Source of the DNA: Symbioplanes lichenis
GTDB lineage: Bacteria; Actinomycetota; Actinomycetes; Mycobacteriales; Micromonosporaceae
Assembly (NCBI RefSeq): GCF_030709675.1
Contig: NZ_JAUZQD010000019.1
Location: 124,001 to 188,000 of the forward strand
DNA length: 64,000 bases
Reading direction: 5' to 3'
The notes beneath the pieces were generated by a model. It was not told the DNA's origin. It did no database searches and was given only the letters and a program-made list of their open reading frames with translations. The translations under genes were made by a program, and so were the position numbers. Below, piece after piece: positions 48,084-56,426 of this stretch; the first letter of the stretch is position 1, and every line of letters begins with the position of its first letter.

Positions 48084-49727
48084 GTGAAGAAGCTCATCAA
48101 TGTCCCCGGCGATGTGGTCGCCGAAGCCCTCGACGGGCTCACCCGCACCAGCGCCGGCCTCGCCCGGCTGGCCGGCTCCACCACGGCCGTACGCTCGGAC
48201 ATCGCCCAGGTCGTCGCGGCCGGCCGGGTGACCGTGCTCTCCGGGGGCGGCGCCGGGCACGAGCCCGCCCACGCCGGCTACGTCGGCGCCGGCATGCTCA
48301 CCGCCGCCGTGGCGGGCGAGGTCTTCACGTCGCCGTCGGTCGACGCGGTCCTCGACGGCATCCGCGCGATCGCCTCCCCCGGCGGAGTCCTGCTCGTCGT
48401 GAAGAACTACACCGGCGACCGGCTCAACTTCGGCCTCGCCGCCGAGCTGGCCCGCGCCGAGGGCATCGACGCCGAGATCGTGGTGGTCGCCGACGACGTG
48501 GCGCTCGACACCACCTCGCGTACGGGCCGCCGGGGCATCGCCGGCACGGTCCTCGTCCACAAGGTCGCGGGCGCCGCCGCCGAGGCCGGGCTCCCGCTGA
48601 CCGAGGTCGCCCGGCTCGCCCGCCGCGCCGCGGATGCCGTCGGCTCGATGGGCCTGGCCCTCAGCCCGTGCACGGTCCCGGCCGCCGGGCAGCCCGGCTT
48701 CCTGCTGGGTCCGGACGAGGCCGAGTGGGGCCTGGGCATCCACAGCGAGCCCGGCGTCGAGCGCGGCCCCCTGCCCCCGGCCGCCGACGTGGCCGAGCGC
48801 CTGCTCACCACGATCGCCGCCGACCGTGGCATCGGCTCCGGCGACTCGGTCGCCCTGCTGGTCAACGGTCTCGGCGCGACGCCGCCGATGGAGCTCACCC
48901 TGATGGCCGACGCGGCGGCGCGCGTGCTGCGCAAGCGCGGGATCACGCCCGTACGCACCTGGGCCGGCACGTTCCTCTCCGCGCTGGACATGGCCGGGGT
49001 GTCGCTCAGCCTGCTCCCGGTCGACGACGAGCTGCTGCCTCTCCTCGACGCCCCCACCGCCGCGCCGGCCTGGCCCGCCACCGTGTCCACCCCGGAGGGC
49101 GCCGTCCTCCCCGCCCCGCCCACGGTCGCCGCCGAGACGGGCACCCTGCCCGCGACCGACCCGGTCCGGCGCGCCCTCGAAGCCGTCGCCGAGACGCTGA
49201 TCTCCCACCGCGACGAGCTGACCGCCATGGACCGCGAGGTCGGCGACGGCGACATGGGCATCAGCCTGGCCCGGGGCGCGGCCGCGATCCTCGCCGAGTG
49301 CCCCACCTACCCCGGCGAGCAGGGCCCGGCCGCGGTGCTGCGCGCGGCCTCCGCCACCGTACGCCGCAGCGTGGGCGGCACCTCCGGCCCGCTCTACGCG
49401 ATCCTCCTGCTCCGCGCGGCCGCCGCGTTCGAGTCCACCGGCTCCTGGGCCGACGCCCTGCGCGCGGGCACCGAAGGAGTACGCGCCGTCGGTGGCGCCG
49501 CCCCGGGCGACCGCACGATGATCGACGCCCTGGACCCGGCCACCCGCGCCCTTTCATGGGATGAAGCCGCAGCAGCAGCCCGCACCGGTGCCGACGCAAC
49601 GGCGCAGATGACGGCCTCCCTCGGCCGCTCCAGCTACCTGGGCGACCGGGTCCTCGGCCACCCCGACCCGGGCGCCCACGCGGTCGCCCTCTGGCTCGAG
49701 GCGGTGGCGGCTACGCTGCGTGCATGA
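48084..49727 (+). CDS. fused dihydroxyacetone kinase (DhaK-DhaL)
   Basis: 547 residues. Residues 1-325 are DhaK: LSGGGAGHEPAHAGYVGAGM, VKNYTGDRLNFGLAAELA, and GLGIHSEPG with the substrate-binding His. Residues ~350-547 are DhaL, the ATP-binding domain: MDREVGDGDMGISLARG and GGTSGPLYAILL, with GAAPGDRTMIDALDPA. The fusion of both in one chain marks the ATP-dependent type rather than the PTS type. It phosphorylates dihydroxyacetone to DHAP. GTG 48084; ACAATT ends 6 nt before, so it is probably leaderless. Its stop overlaps the start of a phosphatase gene. Confidence 0.94.
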   Translation: MKKLINVPGDVVAEALDGLTRTSAGLARLAGSTTAVRSDIAQVVAAGRVTVLSGGGAGHEPAHAGYVGAGMLTAAVAGEVFTSPSVDAVLDGIRAIASPGGVLLVVKNYTGDRLNFGLAAELARAEGIDAEIVVVADDVALDTTSRTGRRGIAGTVLVHKVAGAAAEAGLPLTEVARLARRAADAVGSMGLALSPCTVPAAGQPGFLLGPDEAEWGLGIHSEPGVERGPLPPAADVAERLLTTIAADRGIGSGDSVALLVNGLGATPPMELTLMADAAARVLRKRGITPVRTWAGTFLSALDMAGVSLSLLPVDDELLPLLDAPTAAPAWPATVSTPEGAVLPAPPTVAAETGTLPATDPVRRALEAVAETLISHRDELTAMDREVGDGDMGISLARGAAAILAECPTYPGEQGPAAVLRAASATVRRSVGGTSGPLYAILLLRAAAAFESTGSWADALRAGTEGVRAVGGAAPGDRTMIDALDPATRALSWDEAAAAARTGADATAQMTASLGRSSYLGDRVLGHPDPGAHAVALWLEAVAATLRA

Positions 49728-50140
49728 CCTGGGACTCAGCCCCCGCCGTCACCCTTCCGTCGGGCCGCGTCGTCCGGGGACGCGGCCTGCGCCGGGCCAT
49801 GCCCACCGGCCACCTCCCGCAGTTCGGTCTCTACCTGCTGGGCAAGCCGCCGCCCCCGGTGCCGTGGGACCACAGATGGGTGCGCTGGCCCGACTTCCGC
49901 CTGCCCACCGAGCCCCCGGCCGCGGCCGCCGCCTTCCGCGAGGCCTGGGAACGCGCCGCCACGTCCCGCGTGGAGATCGCCTGCGGCGGTGGCATCGGGC
50001 GTACGGGCACCGCCCTCGCCTGCATAGCCATCCTCGACGGCATCTCCCCCACCGACGCCGTCGCCTGGGTCCGCGAGCACTACCACCCCCGAGCCGTCGA
50101 AACCCCGTGGCAGCGCCGCTACGTCCGCAGCTTCACCTGA
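49724..50140 (+). CDS. protein-tyrosine-phosphatase-like protein
   Basis: 138 residues. The phosphatase loop is CGGGIGRTGTALA (Cys87 to Arg93, CX5R), and WPDFRLP supplies a plausible general acid Asp57. The layout resembles the atypical dual-specificity or Tyr phosphatases of actinobacteria. The ATG overlaps the dihydroxyacetone kinase stop (ATGA), so both are made from one mRNA. Whether it acts on protein, inositol or sugar phosphate is unknown. Confidence 0.85.
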   Translation: MTWDSAPAVTLPSGRVVRGRGLRRAMPTGHLPQFGLYLLGKPPPPVPWDHRWVRWPDFRLPTEPPAAAAAFREAWERAATSRVEIACGGGIGRTGTALACIAILDGISPTDAVAWVREHYHPRAVETPWQRRYVRSFT

Positions 50141-50175
50141 CCCGCCGCCTGGCGTGGGCTGCTTAGACTCCGCTC

Positions 50176-50658
50176 GTGCGGATCAGTGGACGGCGTCTGG
50201 GCGGCGCGGTTGCGAGGCTTCTGGTGCTCGTCGTGGTCGCGGTGGCGGTGATCGCGGGCGTGCGGTGGCGGGCCGCCGGCGTGGCGCATGCGATCACTCC
50301 GCCGGCCGGGGCGACCGTGCCGGCGTCCGGCGCCGACACGGATGTGCTCGACCGGGCCGCGATCATCGAGCGCAGCCTGCGCAACGACCGCGGCGAGGCG
50401 ACCGTACGCATCTACGCGGTCCCGCCCGGCTCGCCCTGGTTGCAGTCCCGGCAGATCGTGGCCACGCAGCTCGATCACTGGGAGCAGCGGGGCGACTGCG
50501 CCGACCGGCCCGACGCCTCGATCGTCGAGTGCGCCTGGCGCGAGCCGACCCGCTGGTGGCCCCGCGAGGTGGCCCTGACCATGGTCCGCCTGTCCCCCAC
50601 CGGCCCGGACGGCTCCCGCCCCACCTACGTGATCATCGGCTCGGCCGTCGGCGCTTAG
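50176..50658 (+). CDS. hypothetical secreted or membrane-anchored protein
   Basis: 160 residues. The N-terminus is a membrane anchor or uncleaved signal (GGAVARLLVLVVVAVAVIAG), followed by an outer domain with one Cys pair (RGDCADRPDASIVECAW). TAGACT (50164-50169) ends 6 nt before the GTG at 50176, a leaderless arrangement. No family recognised. The stop overlaps the convergent DUF6461-type gene by 4 nt. Confidence 0.7.
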   Translation: MRISGRRLGGAVARLLVLVVVAVAVIAGVRWRAAGVAHAITPPAGATVPASGADTDVLDRAAIIERSLRNDRGEATVRIYAVPPGSPWLQSRQIVATQLDHWEQRGDCADRPDASIVECAWREPTRWWPREVALTMVRLSPTGPDGSRPTYVIIGSAVGA

Positions 50659-52385
50659 TCCGCGATCCGATAGCCGATCCTCGCCGCCTGGATGCGGGTC
50701 AGGTTGTCCTCGGTGATGCCCTGTCCGGTGAACCGCTCGACGGCGACCAGGCCTTTCCCGGTGCGTTCGCCCGGACCGTCGAAGTCGAGGCCGGCCAGCA
50801 CCGCTTGCACCTCGGGCGGCAGGTCGTCGTCCTCGTCGAGATATTCGAACGAGCTGAGAAGGCGGCCGCCCTCGGCGAAGGACAGCCGGGTGACGCCGTT
50901 GACGTTCCAGAACATGCTGGCCGCGCGGCCGCCGGTCGACGCGGCCTCCAGCACCGCGGCATCGGAGCCGGCGAACCCGTTGTACTCGACGGCCAGCACG
51001 GCGTCACCGGACTCCAGCACGGTGACCCAGGGCCCGGCGCCGTACGGGTAGAGCGCCTGCAACTCCCGTTCGATCTCCTCGAAGTCCTGCGGCCGCCCGG
51101 GATCAGCCCCGAAGGCCCGCAGCACCTCCGGCACCGTCGAGCCGGTGACGACCGTGACCGTGGCCGCCTGGGACAGCGGCCCGCGCTCCACCCACCGGTA
51201 GGCATGCTCGGGCCGGGGCTCACGCACCGGTTCCGGCTCGCCGCGCAGCCGGTGCCCGAGCCGGTCGGTGCGCTTGTGCACGACATCCGGCCCGGCCGGC
51301 GCGCTCCACACGATCAGCTTGTAGCTCTCGAAGTGCGCGTCCGCCTCGTCGCGGCCCCGGGCGTGGACGCGGATCCGGTAGTCGCCGGGCCACGGCGGCG
51401 TGAGCCGGGACAACCCCCGGCCGTTGCGTGGGCCCGGCCCGATGAGCGACGCGGCCCCCTCGGCCGCGGACCAGCTGACCTCGACGATCTCCTCCCAGTC
51501 ACCGTCCTCGAGCTCCGGTGGCGCTTCGGTCAGCACGGCGACCTGCACGGGGACGTGACCGTCGGCGATGCCGGTGCGAACCACGACGCCACCGGCGGTC
51601 ACCGCCGCCAGGCCGGTGCCACCGAAGTCGGCCCACTCCGGGAAGTCGTCTTCGAGCAGCCCGAAACGGTGGCCGGACACGGCCACGTGAGCCGACGAGT
51701 GGCCGGGCCGGTATTCCGCCCGGCGCTTGGCCAGCAGCGCCCGGTCGTACTGGGCCGGCATGGGCACCTCGCGCAGCAGCAGCGCGGCCGATCCGGCGGC
51801 CAGACCGACGATCGCCGCCGTCTCGTCGAGCATGGCCCCGGCTCCGGCCTGACGCACGACGGCGCCGGCGACGGCCAGGGCCAGTCCGAGGTAGGCGGCG
51901 CCATGAGCGGCCGCGACCGCGTCCTCGTCCTCGACCTCCGCCGGAACCGTCAGCACGGGCGCGGTCGCCGGGTGGGCGGCCAGCTCGCGGACCAGCGCCA
52001 GCGTCCGATCGCTGATGCCCCTCCGATACGAGTCGAGCAGCGAGACGGCCGGCACGACCTCGCTGTCCCGGCTCCCGCTCAAGGTGACCGTCGCATAACG
52101 GAACTCCGGCGGCGCGGGCGGCAGGTCGTCCAGCACGACCGGCGCCGCGGCCCAGTCGTACGCCGCGATCGTCAGCTCGAGCGCCCCCAGCAGCCGCTCG
52201 GGCAGCAGCGGGCCCAGCGACCGCAGGCCGGACACCGGCTCCCTCGCCTGGGCCGCCCCGTGGGGGCGGGTCTCGTCGGGAACGCCGAGTCGCCCGAGCA
52301 CTCCGGCCGGCCCACCAGCCAGCCGCCCCGCGAAAACCGGCACCGCCGCCACGGCAAAAGCCGCCAGCTCATCCGTACGCGTCAC
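50655..52385 (-). CDS. large protein with C-terminal DUF6461-like domain
   Basis: 576 residues from GTG 52385; TAGGGT ends 7 nt upstream on the same strand, so it is probably leaderless. The C-terminal ~180 residues resemble DUF6461 (YRWVERGPLSQAATVTVVTG, VPEVLRAFGADPGRPQDFEE, VTVLESGDAVLAVEYNGFAG, SMFWNVNGVTRLSFAEGG). The N-terminal 190 residues have an Ala-rich helical part (AAHGAAYLGLALAVAGAVVR), and the middle looks like a beta domain (RFGLLEDDFPEWADFGGTGL). Function unknown. It looks like a fusion of three modules not all known to me. Confidence 0.75.
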   Translation of the reverse strand: MTRTDELAAFAVAAVPVFAGRLAGGPAGVLGRLGVPDETRPHGAAQAREPVSGLRSLGPLLPERLLGALELTIAAYDWAAAPVVLDDLPPAPPEFRYATVTLSGSRDSEVVPAVSLLDSYRRGISDRTLALVRELAAHPATAPVLTVPAEVEDEDAVAAAHGAAYLGLALAVAGAVVRQAGAGAMLDETAAIVGLAAGSAALLLREVPMPAQYDRALLAKRRAEYRPGHSSAHVAVSGHRFGLLEDDFPEWADFGGTGLAAVTAGGVVVRTGIADGHVPVQVAVLTEAPPELEDGDWEEIVEVSWSAAEGAASLIGPGPRNGRGLSRLTPPWPGDYRIRVHARGRDEADAHFESYKLIVWSAPAGPDVVHKRTDRLGHRLRGEPEPVREPRPEHAYRWVERGPLSQAATVTVVTGSTVPEVLRAFGADPGRPQDFEEIERELQALYPYGAGPWVTVLESGDAVLAVEYNGFAGSDAAVLEAASTGGRAASMFWNVNGVTRLSFAEGGRLLSSFEYLDEDDDLPPEVQAVLAGLDFDGPGERTGKGLVAVERFTGQGITEDNLTRIQAARIGYRIAD

Positions 52386-52518
52386 CCCTGCGACCCTACG
52401 GGCGTTTCCTGCGCCAGCATGTGCTTTCCTCCCGCTCGCCGGATGCGGCAGCAAGATACCGCCCGGGTACGACGAGAACTGACCGCGTCGCGGCGAGGAT
52501 GAAAGGGAGTGGTCGCGG

Positions 52519-52728
52519 TCAGAGCGGGTCGGCGCCGGCCAGAGCTTCTTCGGGGAGAAGCAGCTGGGCGCCGAGGACCTCGACGCCCAGGAGACGGCCG
52601 CCGGCGTCGAAGTCGAGCACGATCATGCCGTCCGGGCGCTCGACGGTGACATTCTCGACGGAGCGGTGCTCGGCGGCGGCCAGCTCCACATACGCCGCAT
52701 CGGCCTCGGCGTCCAGAGTCACGCGCAT
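52519..52728 (-). CDS. DUF2283 domain protein
   Basis: 69 residues, full length for DUF2283: MRVTLDAEADAAYVELA at the start, NVTVERPDGMIVLDFDAGG and LLGVEVLGAQLLLPEEAL. These small proteins often lie near toxin-antitoxin genes but have no proven role. It is on the opposite strand from the HicAB pair, 198 bp away. Confidence 0.85.
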   Translation of the reverse strand: MRVTLDAEADAAYVELAAAEHRSVENVTVERPDGMIVLDFDAGGRLLGVEVLGAQLLLPEEALAGADPL

Positions 52729-52878
52729 CTGTTGATTGCACCACGCACGGCGTGCGGCGGTCCGCTGTTCACACCGGCCAGGCGCGGCCTGACCGCCAAC
52801 GACACCCCCTACCTCGGCCGGCTCCCGCCGGTCAGGCTCGCCATGTCGGTGCGGCTGTCCGAGACTGGGATGGCTAAC

Positions 52879-52919
52879 TGTCTAGTGGATTAGACAGCAG
52901 CTGTCTATTAAGGTAGACA
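52879..52919 (+). promoter_or_regulatory. two identical-arm palindromes, hicAB operator/promoter
   Basis: TGTCTA-N6-TAGACA occurs twice, at 52879-52896 and 52902-52919; centres are 23 bp apart, about two helical turns. TTAGAC (52890-52895) and TAGACA (52914-52919), spaced 18 bp, would be the -35 and -10 elements and each lies in a palindrome. The -10 ends 6 nt before the hicA GTG. Autorepression by the HTH-containing HicB is the natural reading. Confidence 0.75.
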
Positions 52920-52925
52920 AGTGCG

Positions 52926-53204
52926 GTGGTTCAAGGGGCGAGAACAGTTAGCCAGGTGGAAAGGCTCCTCCGGAAGGCGGCTCGACGGGCGAACGCGGCC
53001 TGGAGCGTCGCTGAGGTGCCAGGACGTAACGGCCGGCGCCGGGGCAAGGGGTCGCACAAAATGATCGGCCTCTACGACGGCGGCGGCGACCTGCTCGCGC
53101 AGACCACCGTCCCGCAGCATCCGGGTGACCTGTCGCCGGTGGTGGCGCGTTCGATCGAAGCGACGTTCGAGCCGTTTCCCGGGAAGGGGTGGCTGGACCG
53201 ATGA
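52926..53204 (+). CDS. hicA: HicA-family mRNA interferase toxin
   Basis: 92 residues. VERLLRKAARRANAAWSVAE is the first helix of the HicA double-stranded-RNA-binding fold; RRGKGSHKMIGLYDGG contains the catalytic His44 in GxGSH; the C-terminal part (HPGDLSPVVARSIEATFEPF) matches the family end. HicA cleaves mRNA and is neutralised by HicB. The GTG at 52926 follows the -10 by 6 nt. A second GTG at 52956, in front of ERLLRK, is closer to usual HicA starts. The stop overlaps hicB (ATGA). Confidence 0.8.
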   Translation: MVQGARTVSQVERLLRKAARRANAAWSVAEVPGRNGRRRGKGSHKMIGLYDGGGDLLAQTTVPQHPGDLSPVVARSIEATFEPFPGKGWLDR

Positions 53205-53839
53205 AGCCGACTTACCAGGTGAAGGCGTGGAAGGACGACGGCTGGTGGCTGGCGCGGGTGACCGATGCCAGTGACGGCGCAGATCGGTCCCCGTTGAACG
53301 CGCTCACTCAGGCGAAGTCGCTGGCCAAGATCGAGGAGATGGCGCGGGACCTGATCGCTACCATCCTGGACGAGGACGAAGAAGAGTTCGAGGTTCGCTT
53401 CGACTACGGCTTGCCGACCGGTGCCGGGCAGTTGCTGGACGACGCCGCCGGTGCTCGCGCCTGGCTCGACGCCGCTCAGGTCCTGTGGCAGGAGCGCGCG
53501 GTCGCGGCGGCCCGGGCTCTGACCGCGGAGGGCTTCTCGCTCCGAGAGGTCGCCCATCTTCTCGGGCTCTCTCATCAGCGCGTCGATCAGCTTCTCGGGT
53601 CGGCGCTGGCCGACAGCAGTAAGCGTGTCGCTGTGCTGCTGGAGACGACCCGCACGTCGCATCCGGTCAAGGCGAGGCCTCTGGTCGATGCACAATTCGT
53701 GCTGGTGGTGGCTGCACCGAGCGGGGTCCGGGTGGACTGGTTCAGGGAACGGTTGACGAAGGTTCTGACCCAGCGGGTGGAGTTCGCAGCGGACGACATC
53801 GCTGCGAGCCACGACGACCACGAGCACTGCCAGTTGTAG
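53201..53839 (+). CDS. hicB: HicB-type antitoxin with C-terminal HTH and long extension
   Basis: 212 residues. Residues 1-60 have the degenerate RNase H fold of HicB (YQVKAWKDDGWWLARVTDAS). The helical middle ends in an HTH (about 105-135): ALTAEGFSLREVAHLLGLSH then QRVDQLL. HicB proteins with such a C-terminal HTH usually end there. Here ~75 more residues follow (PVKARPLVDAQFVLVVAAPS, RLTKVLTQRVEFAADDIA) and form no domain I know. It should bind the HicA toxin and the two upstream palindromes. ATG 53201 overlaps the hicA stop. Confidence 0.8.
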   Translation: MKPTYQVKAWKDDGWWLARVTDASDGADRSPLNALTQAKSLAKIEEMARDLIATILDEDEEEFEVRFDYGLPTGAGQLLDDAAGARAWLDAAQVLWQERAVAAARALTAEGFSLREVAHLLGLSHQRVDQLLGSALADSSKRVAVLLETTRTSHPVKARPLVDAQFVLVVAAPSGVRVDWFRERLTKVLTQRVEFAADDIAASHDDHEHCQL

Positions 53840-53850
53840 CGATCGGTACG

Positions 53851-55110
53851 GTGCAGGACGTGCTGGATCTTGCGGAAGTGCCCGGGCTGATGGACGCCTA
53901 CCAGGTGCCGGGGGTCAGTGTTGCCGTCGGGGACCTGAGCGGACACGTGTGGACGGCCGGTTACGGGATCACGGGTGGCGCGGCGCCGGCGGCGGTGGAC
54001 GCGGGCACGGTGTTCGCGGCTTGTTCGATCAGTAAGCATGTTGCGGCGTTCGGCGCCCTGCTTCTGGTGCAGGACGGGGTGCTGGAGCTGGACGGGGACG
54101 TCGGCGACTATGTGACGTCGTGGCGGCTGGTCGACGGGGAGGGGCGGCGGGCCCGGGTCACGGTGCGGCAGCTGCTGGCGCACACGGCGGGGCTGACCCC
54201 GGGCTGGTACAGGGGTTATCCGGCGGATCGGGTGCCGTCGCTGGTGGAGGTGCTGGAGGGCAGCGGCCACGCGACCACGCCACCGGTGCGGTCGGCGCTG
54301 TTGCCGGGCAGCCGCTTCCGCTACGCCGGGAGCCACTATTCCGTACTCCAGCAGGTGATGGTGGAGGCGACCGGGCTCCCGTTCGAGGAGTTCATGCGGG
54401 AGCGGGTGCTGACCCCGCTGGGCATGGCGGACAGCAGCTTCGATCAGGGCTTCCCGCATCGGCGAGGGCAGCCGGCGGCCCGGGGGCATCACGGTGTGGG
54501 CACCGAGGTTCCCGGCGGCTGGCGGGTGCAGCCGGAGCTGGCGGCGGCCGGACTGTGGAGCACACCGTCCGACCTGCTGCGGCTCGACCTCGAGATCGCG
54601 CGGGCGGCAACCGGCGACTCCCCGCTGCTCGGCCGGGAGCTGGCCGTCGAGATGAGCCGGCCCCAGCTTCCCGGCAGCGGGTACGGGCTCGGCGTCCAGG
54701 CCGGCGACGGGCGTCTGGGGCACACCGGGCAGAACGTCGGCTACACCTGTTTCTCGTACGTGTGGCCCGGGAGCGGCACCGCAGTCGCTGCCATGACCAA
54801 CTCCGAGGACGGCTGGGAGCTGCTGGCCACGATCCGGGAGGCCGCCGACCGCCGGTACGCCGCGCGCGTCGACGAGGTGCCGGCGGCGGGCCGCTACCTG
54901 CTGCGCGACGACTATCCGGTCGACGTCGCGGTCACCGGCGGGCAGGTGACCGTGGCGGCGGCGGGTCAGGCGCCGGTGGTGCTGAGGGCCCAGCCGGACG
55001 GCAGCTACCTGTACCCGGGGCTCGACCTCGGCGTGCGGTTCCCCCGGCCCGGGGTCCTGGAGCTGCGGCAGGAGGGAGTCACGCAGACCGCGGAACGAGC
55101 GACCGACTGA
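53851..55110 (+). CDS. beta-lactamase-family serine hydrolase
   Basis: 419 residues. The SxxK motif is S59-I-S-K62 (AACSISKHVAAFG). YAGSHYSVLQQ corresponds to the YxN-type Tyr motif, and GHTGQNVGY to the third KTG-like motif. No signal peptide is evident, so the enzyme is cytoplasmic, an esterase or D-amino peptidase type rather than a secreted beta-lactamase. A C-terminal beta domain (~340-419) is typical of the EstB group. GTG start 12 nt after hicB. The closeness to the toxin-antitoxin pair is probably chance. Confidence 0.87.
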   Translation: MQDVLDLAEVPGLMDAYQVPGVSVAVGDLSGHVWTAGYGITGGAAPAAVDAGTVFAACSISKHVAAFGALLLVQDGVLELDGDVGDYVTSWRLVDGEGRRARVTVRQLLAHTAGLTPGWYRGYPADRVPSLVEVLEGSGHATTPPVRSALLPGSRFRYAGSHYSVLQQVMVEATGLPFEEFMRERVLTPLGMADSSFDQGFPHRRGQPAARGHHGVGTEVPGGWRVQPELAAAGLWSTPSDLLRLDLEIARAATGDSPLLGRELAVEMSRPQLPGSGYGLGVQAGDGRLGHTGQNVGYTCFSYVWPGSGTAVAAMTNSEDGWELLATIREAADRRYAARVDEVPAAGRYLLRDDYPVDVAVTGGQVTVAAAGQAPVVLRAQPDGSYLYPGLDLGVRFPRPGVLELRQEGVTQTAERATD

Positions 55111-55158
55111 CCGGGGCGGCTCGGGCGCGGGCCGCGCGGGGCCGTAATGTCGGTCGGC

Positions 55159-55971
55159 GTGCCCAGGACACCGAGGATCACCACGCGGAACGCGACCTTC
55201 CAGCAGTGGCAGGCACTGCTCGGCAACCGGACGAAGCGGCAGCGGGCCGGGGAGTTCGTCGTGCAGGGGGTGCGGCCGATCTCGCTGGCGGTGGAGTTCG
55301 GGTGGGAGATCCGGACGCTGCTGGTGTCGGACGGCGGCGGCCTGTCGCGGTGGGCGCGGGAGCTGACCGAGACGTCCGGGGCGCCGCGGGCGCTGGTCGC
55401 GGCCGAGCTGATGGCCGAGCTCGGGGGCAAGGACGAGGAGGCACCCGAGCTGCTCGCGGTGGTCGCGCTCCCGGGTGACGAGCTTTCCCGCATTCCGGTA
55501 CGCCCCCAGCAGCTGATCGTCGTCTTCGACCGCCCGGCGACGCCCGGCAACATCGGCACGCTGCTCCGCTCGGCCGACGCGTTCGGGGCGACCGGGCTGA
55601 TCGTGACGGGACACGCCGCCGACCCGTACGACCCGCGGAGTGTCCGGGCGAGCACCGGTTCGCTGTTCGCGCTGCCCGTCGTGCGCGTGCCGAGCCATCG
55701 GGAGGTGCTCGACTGGGCGGGCGCTCTGGACGTACCGATGCAGGTCGTGGGAACCGACGAGCGTGGGCCGGACGACATCGCCGACCACGATCTCACCGGC
55801 CCGACCCTGCTCGCCGTCGGCAACGAGACGCACGGCCTGAGCACCGCCTGGCGCGACGCCTGCGACGCGATCGTCCGCATCCCGATCACCGGCGCGGCCA
55901 GCTCGCTGAACGCCGCAGCCGCCGGCACGGTCGCCCTCTACGAAGCCGCCCGCCAGCGCAAGCAGCGATGA
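55159..55971 (+). CDS. SpoU-family (TrmH-like) RNA 2'-O-methyltransferase
   Basis: 270 residues from GTG 55159. Motif 1 is RPATPGNIGTLLRSADAFG, motif 2 LLAVGNETHGLS, motif 3 IPITGAASSLNAAAAGTVAL, the knotted SAM-binding fold. It methylates ribose in tRNA or rRNA; the exact target is unknown. An N-terminal segment (ITTRNATFQQWQALLGNRTK) resembles the RNA-binding extension of related actinobacterial proteins. TAATGT ends 8 nt before GTG 55159, so a leaderless mRNA is likely; the ATG at 55147 lies inside that hexamer. Confidence 0.9.
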   Translation: MPRTPRITTRNATFQQWQALLGNRTKRQRAGEFVVQGVRPISLAVEFGWEIRTLLVSDGGGLSRWARELTETSGAPRALVAAELMAELGGKDEEAPELLAVVALPGDELSRIPVRPQQLIVVFDRPATPGNIGTLLRSADAFGATGLIVTGHAADPYDPRSVRASTGSLFALPVVRVPSHREVLDWAGALDVPMQVVGTDERGPDDIADHDLTGPTLLAVGNETHGLSTAWRDACDAIVRIPITGAASSLNAAAAGTVALYEAARQRKQR

Positions 55972-56424
55972 CCCGGCTGCCGGTCGAGGAGATCGCCGCC
56001 CGGCTGGGCCTGACCTACGAGGGCCCGTGCCCCGGCGGGGAGGTCGGCGCGGCGTACGTGCGGCACCCGGACGGGCGTGCGGCAGTGCTGACCGAAGGTA
56101 CGGCCGCCGCGCAGCCCATCCTCGCGACAGCGCGCGCCGCCGGGCTTCCCGTGGCCGACTATCAGCTGATGGCTGAGGTCCTGGGCCGGAACGTCGCTGT
56201 GCAGTCCCGGCTGCCCGGCCGCCCGCCCGCCGTCGTGGACCGGACACGCCCCGGCCCTGGCCGCCGAGCTCGACGCGCGACTGCGAGCCGCCGTACCCCC
56301 GCAGGTGTTGCGCCTGTCCTGGGCCCACATGGGCATCCGCCTCACCGACTGGGCGATCCGCCACCACGGCCCCGCCGACGTCGAGCGCTGGCTCAGGCTG
56401 GCCGAGACCGGCTATGACTTGTAG
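55968..56424 (+). pseudogene. phosphotransferase (APH-like) pseudogene, frameshifted and internally deleted
   Basis: From the ATG at 55968 the frame encodes a credible kinase N-lobe: LPVEEIAARLGLTYEGPCPG, PILATARAAGLPVADYQLMA and VAVQSRLPGRPPAVVD. After ~56240 protein character moves to another frame, which ends in LSWAHMGIRLTDWAIRHHGP and ADVERWLRLAETGYDL with a TAG at 56422. This is the usual C-terminus of aminoglycoside phosphotransferase-like proteins. The central region with the catalytic Asp and the DFG-like loop is missing. So there is both a frame change and a deletion. The ATG overlaps the SpoU stop. Confidence 0.75.
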
Positions 56425-56426
56425 GC

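Noticed and set aside
52926..53839. DUF2283 gene as part of the HicAB system
   Set aside because: It is on the other strand, 198 bp away, and lacks the palindromes; a link is possible but not shown.
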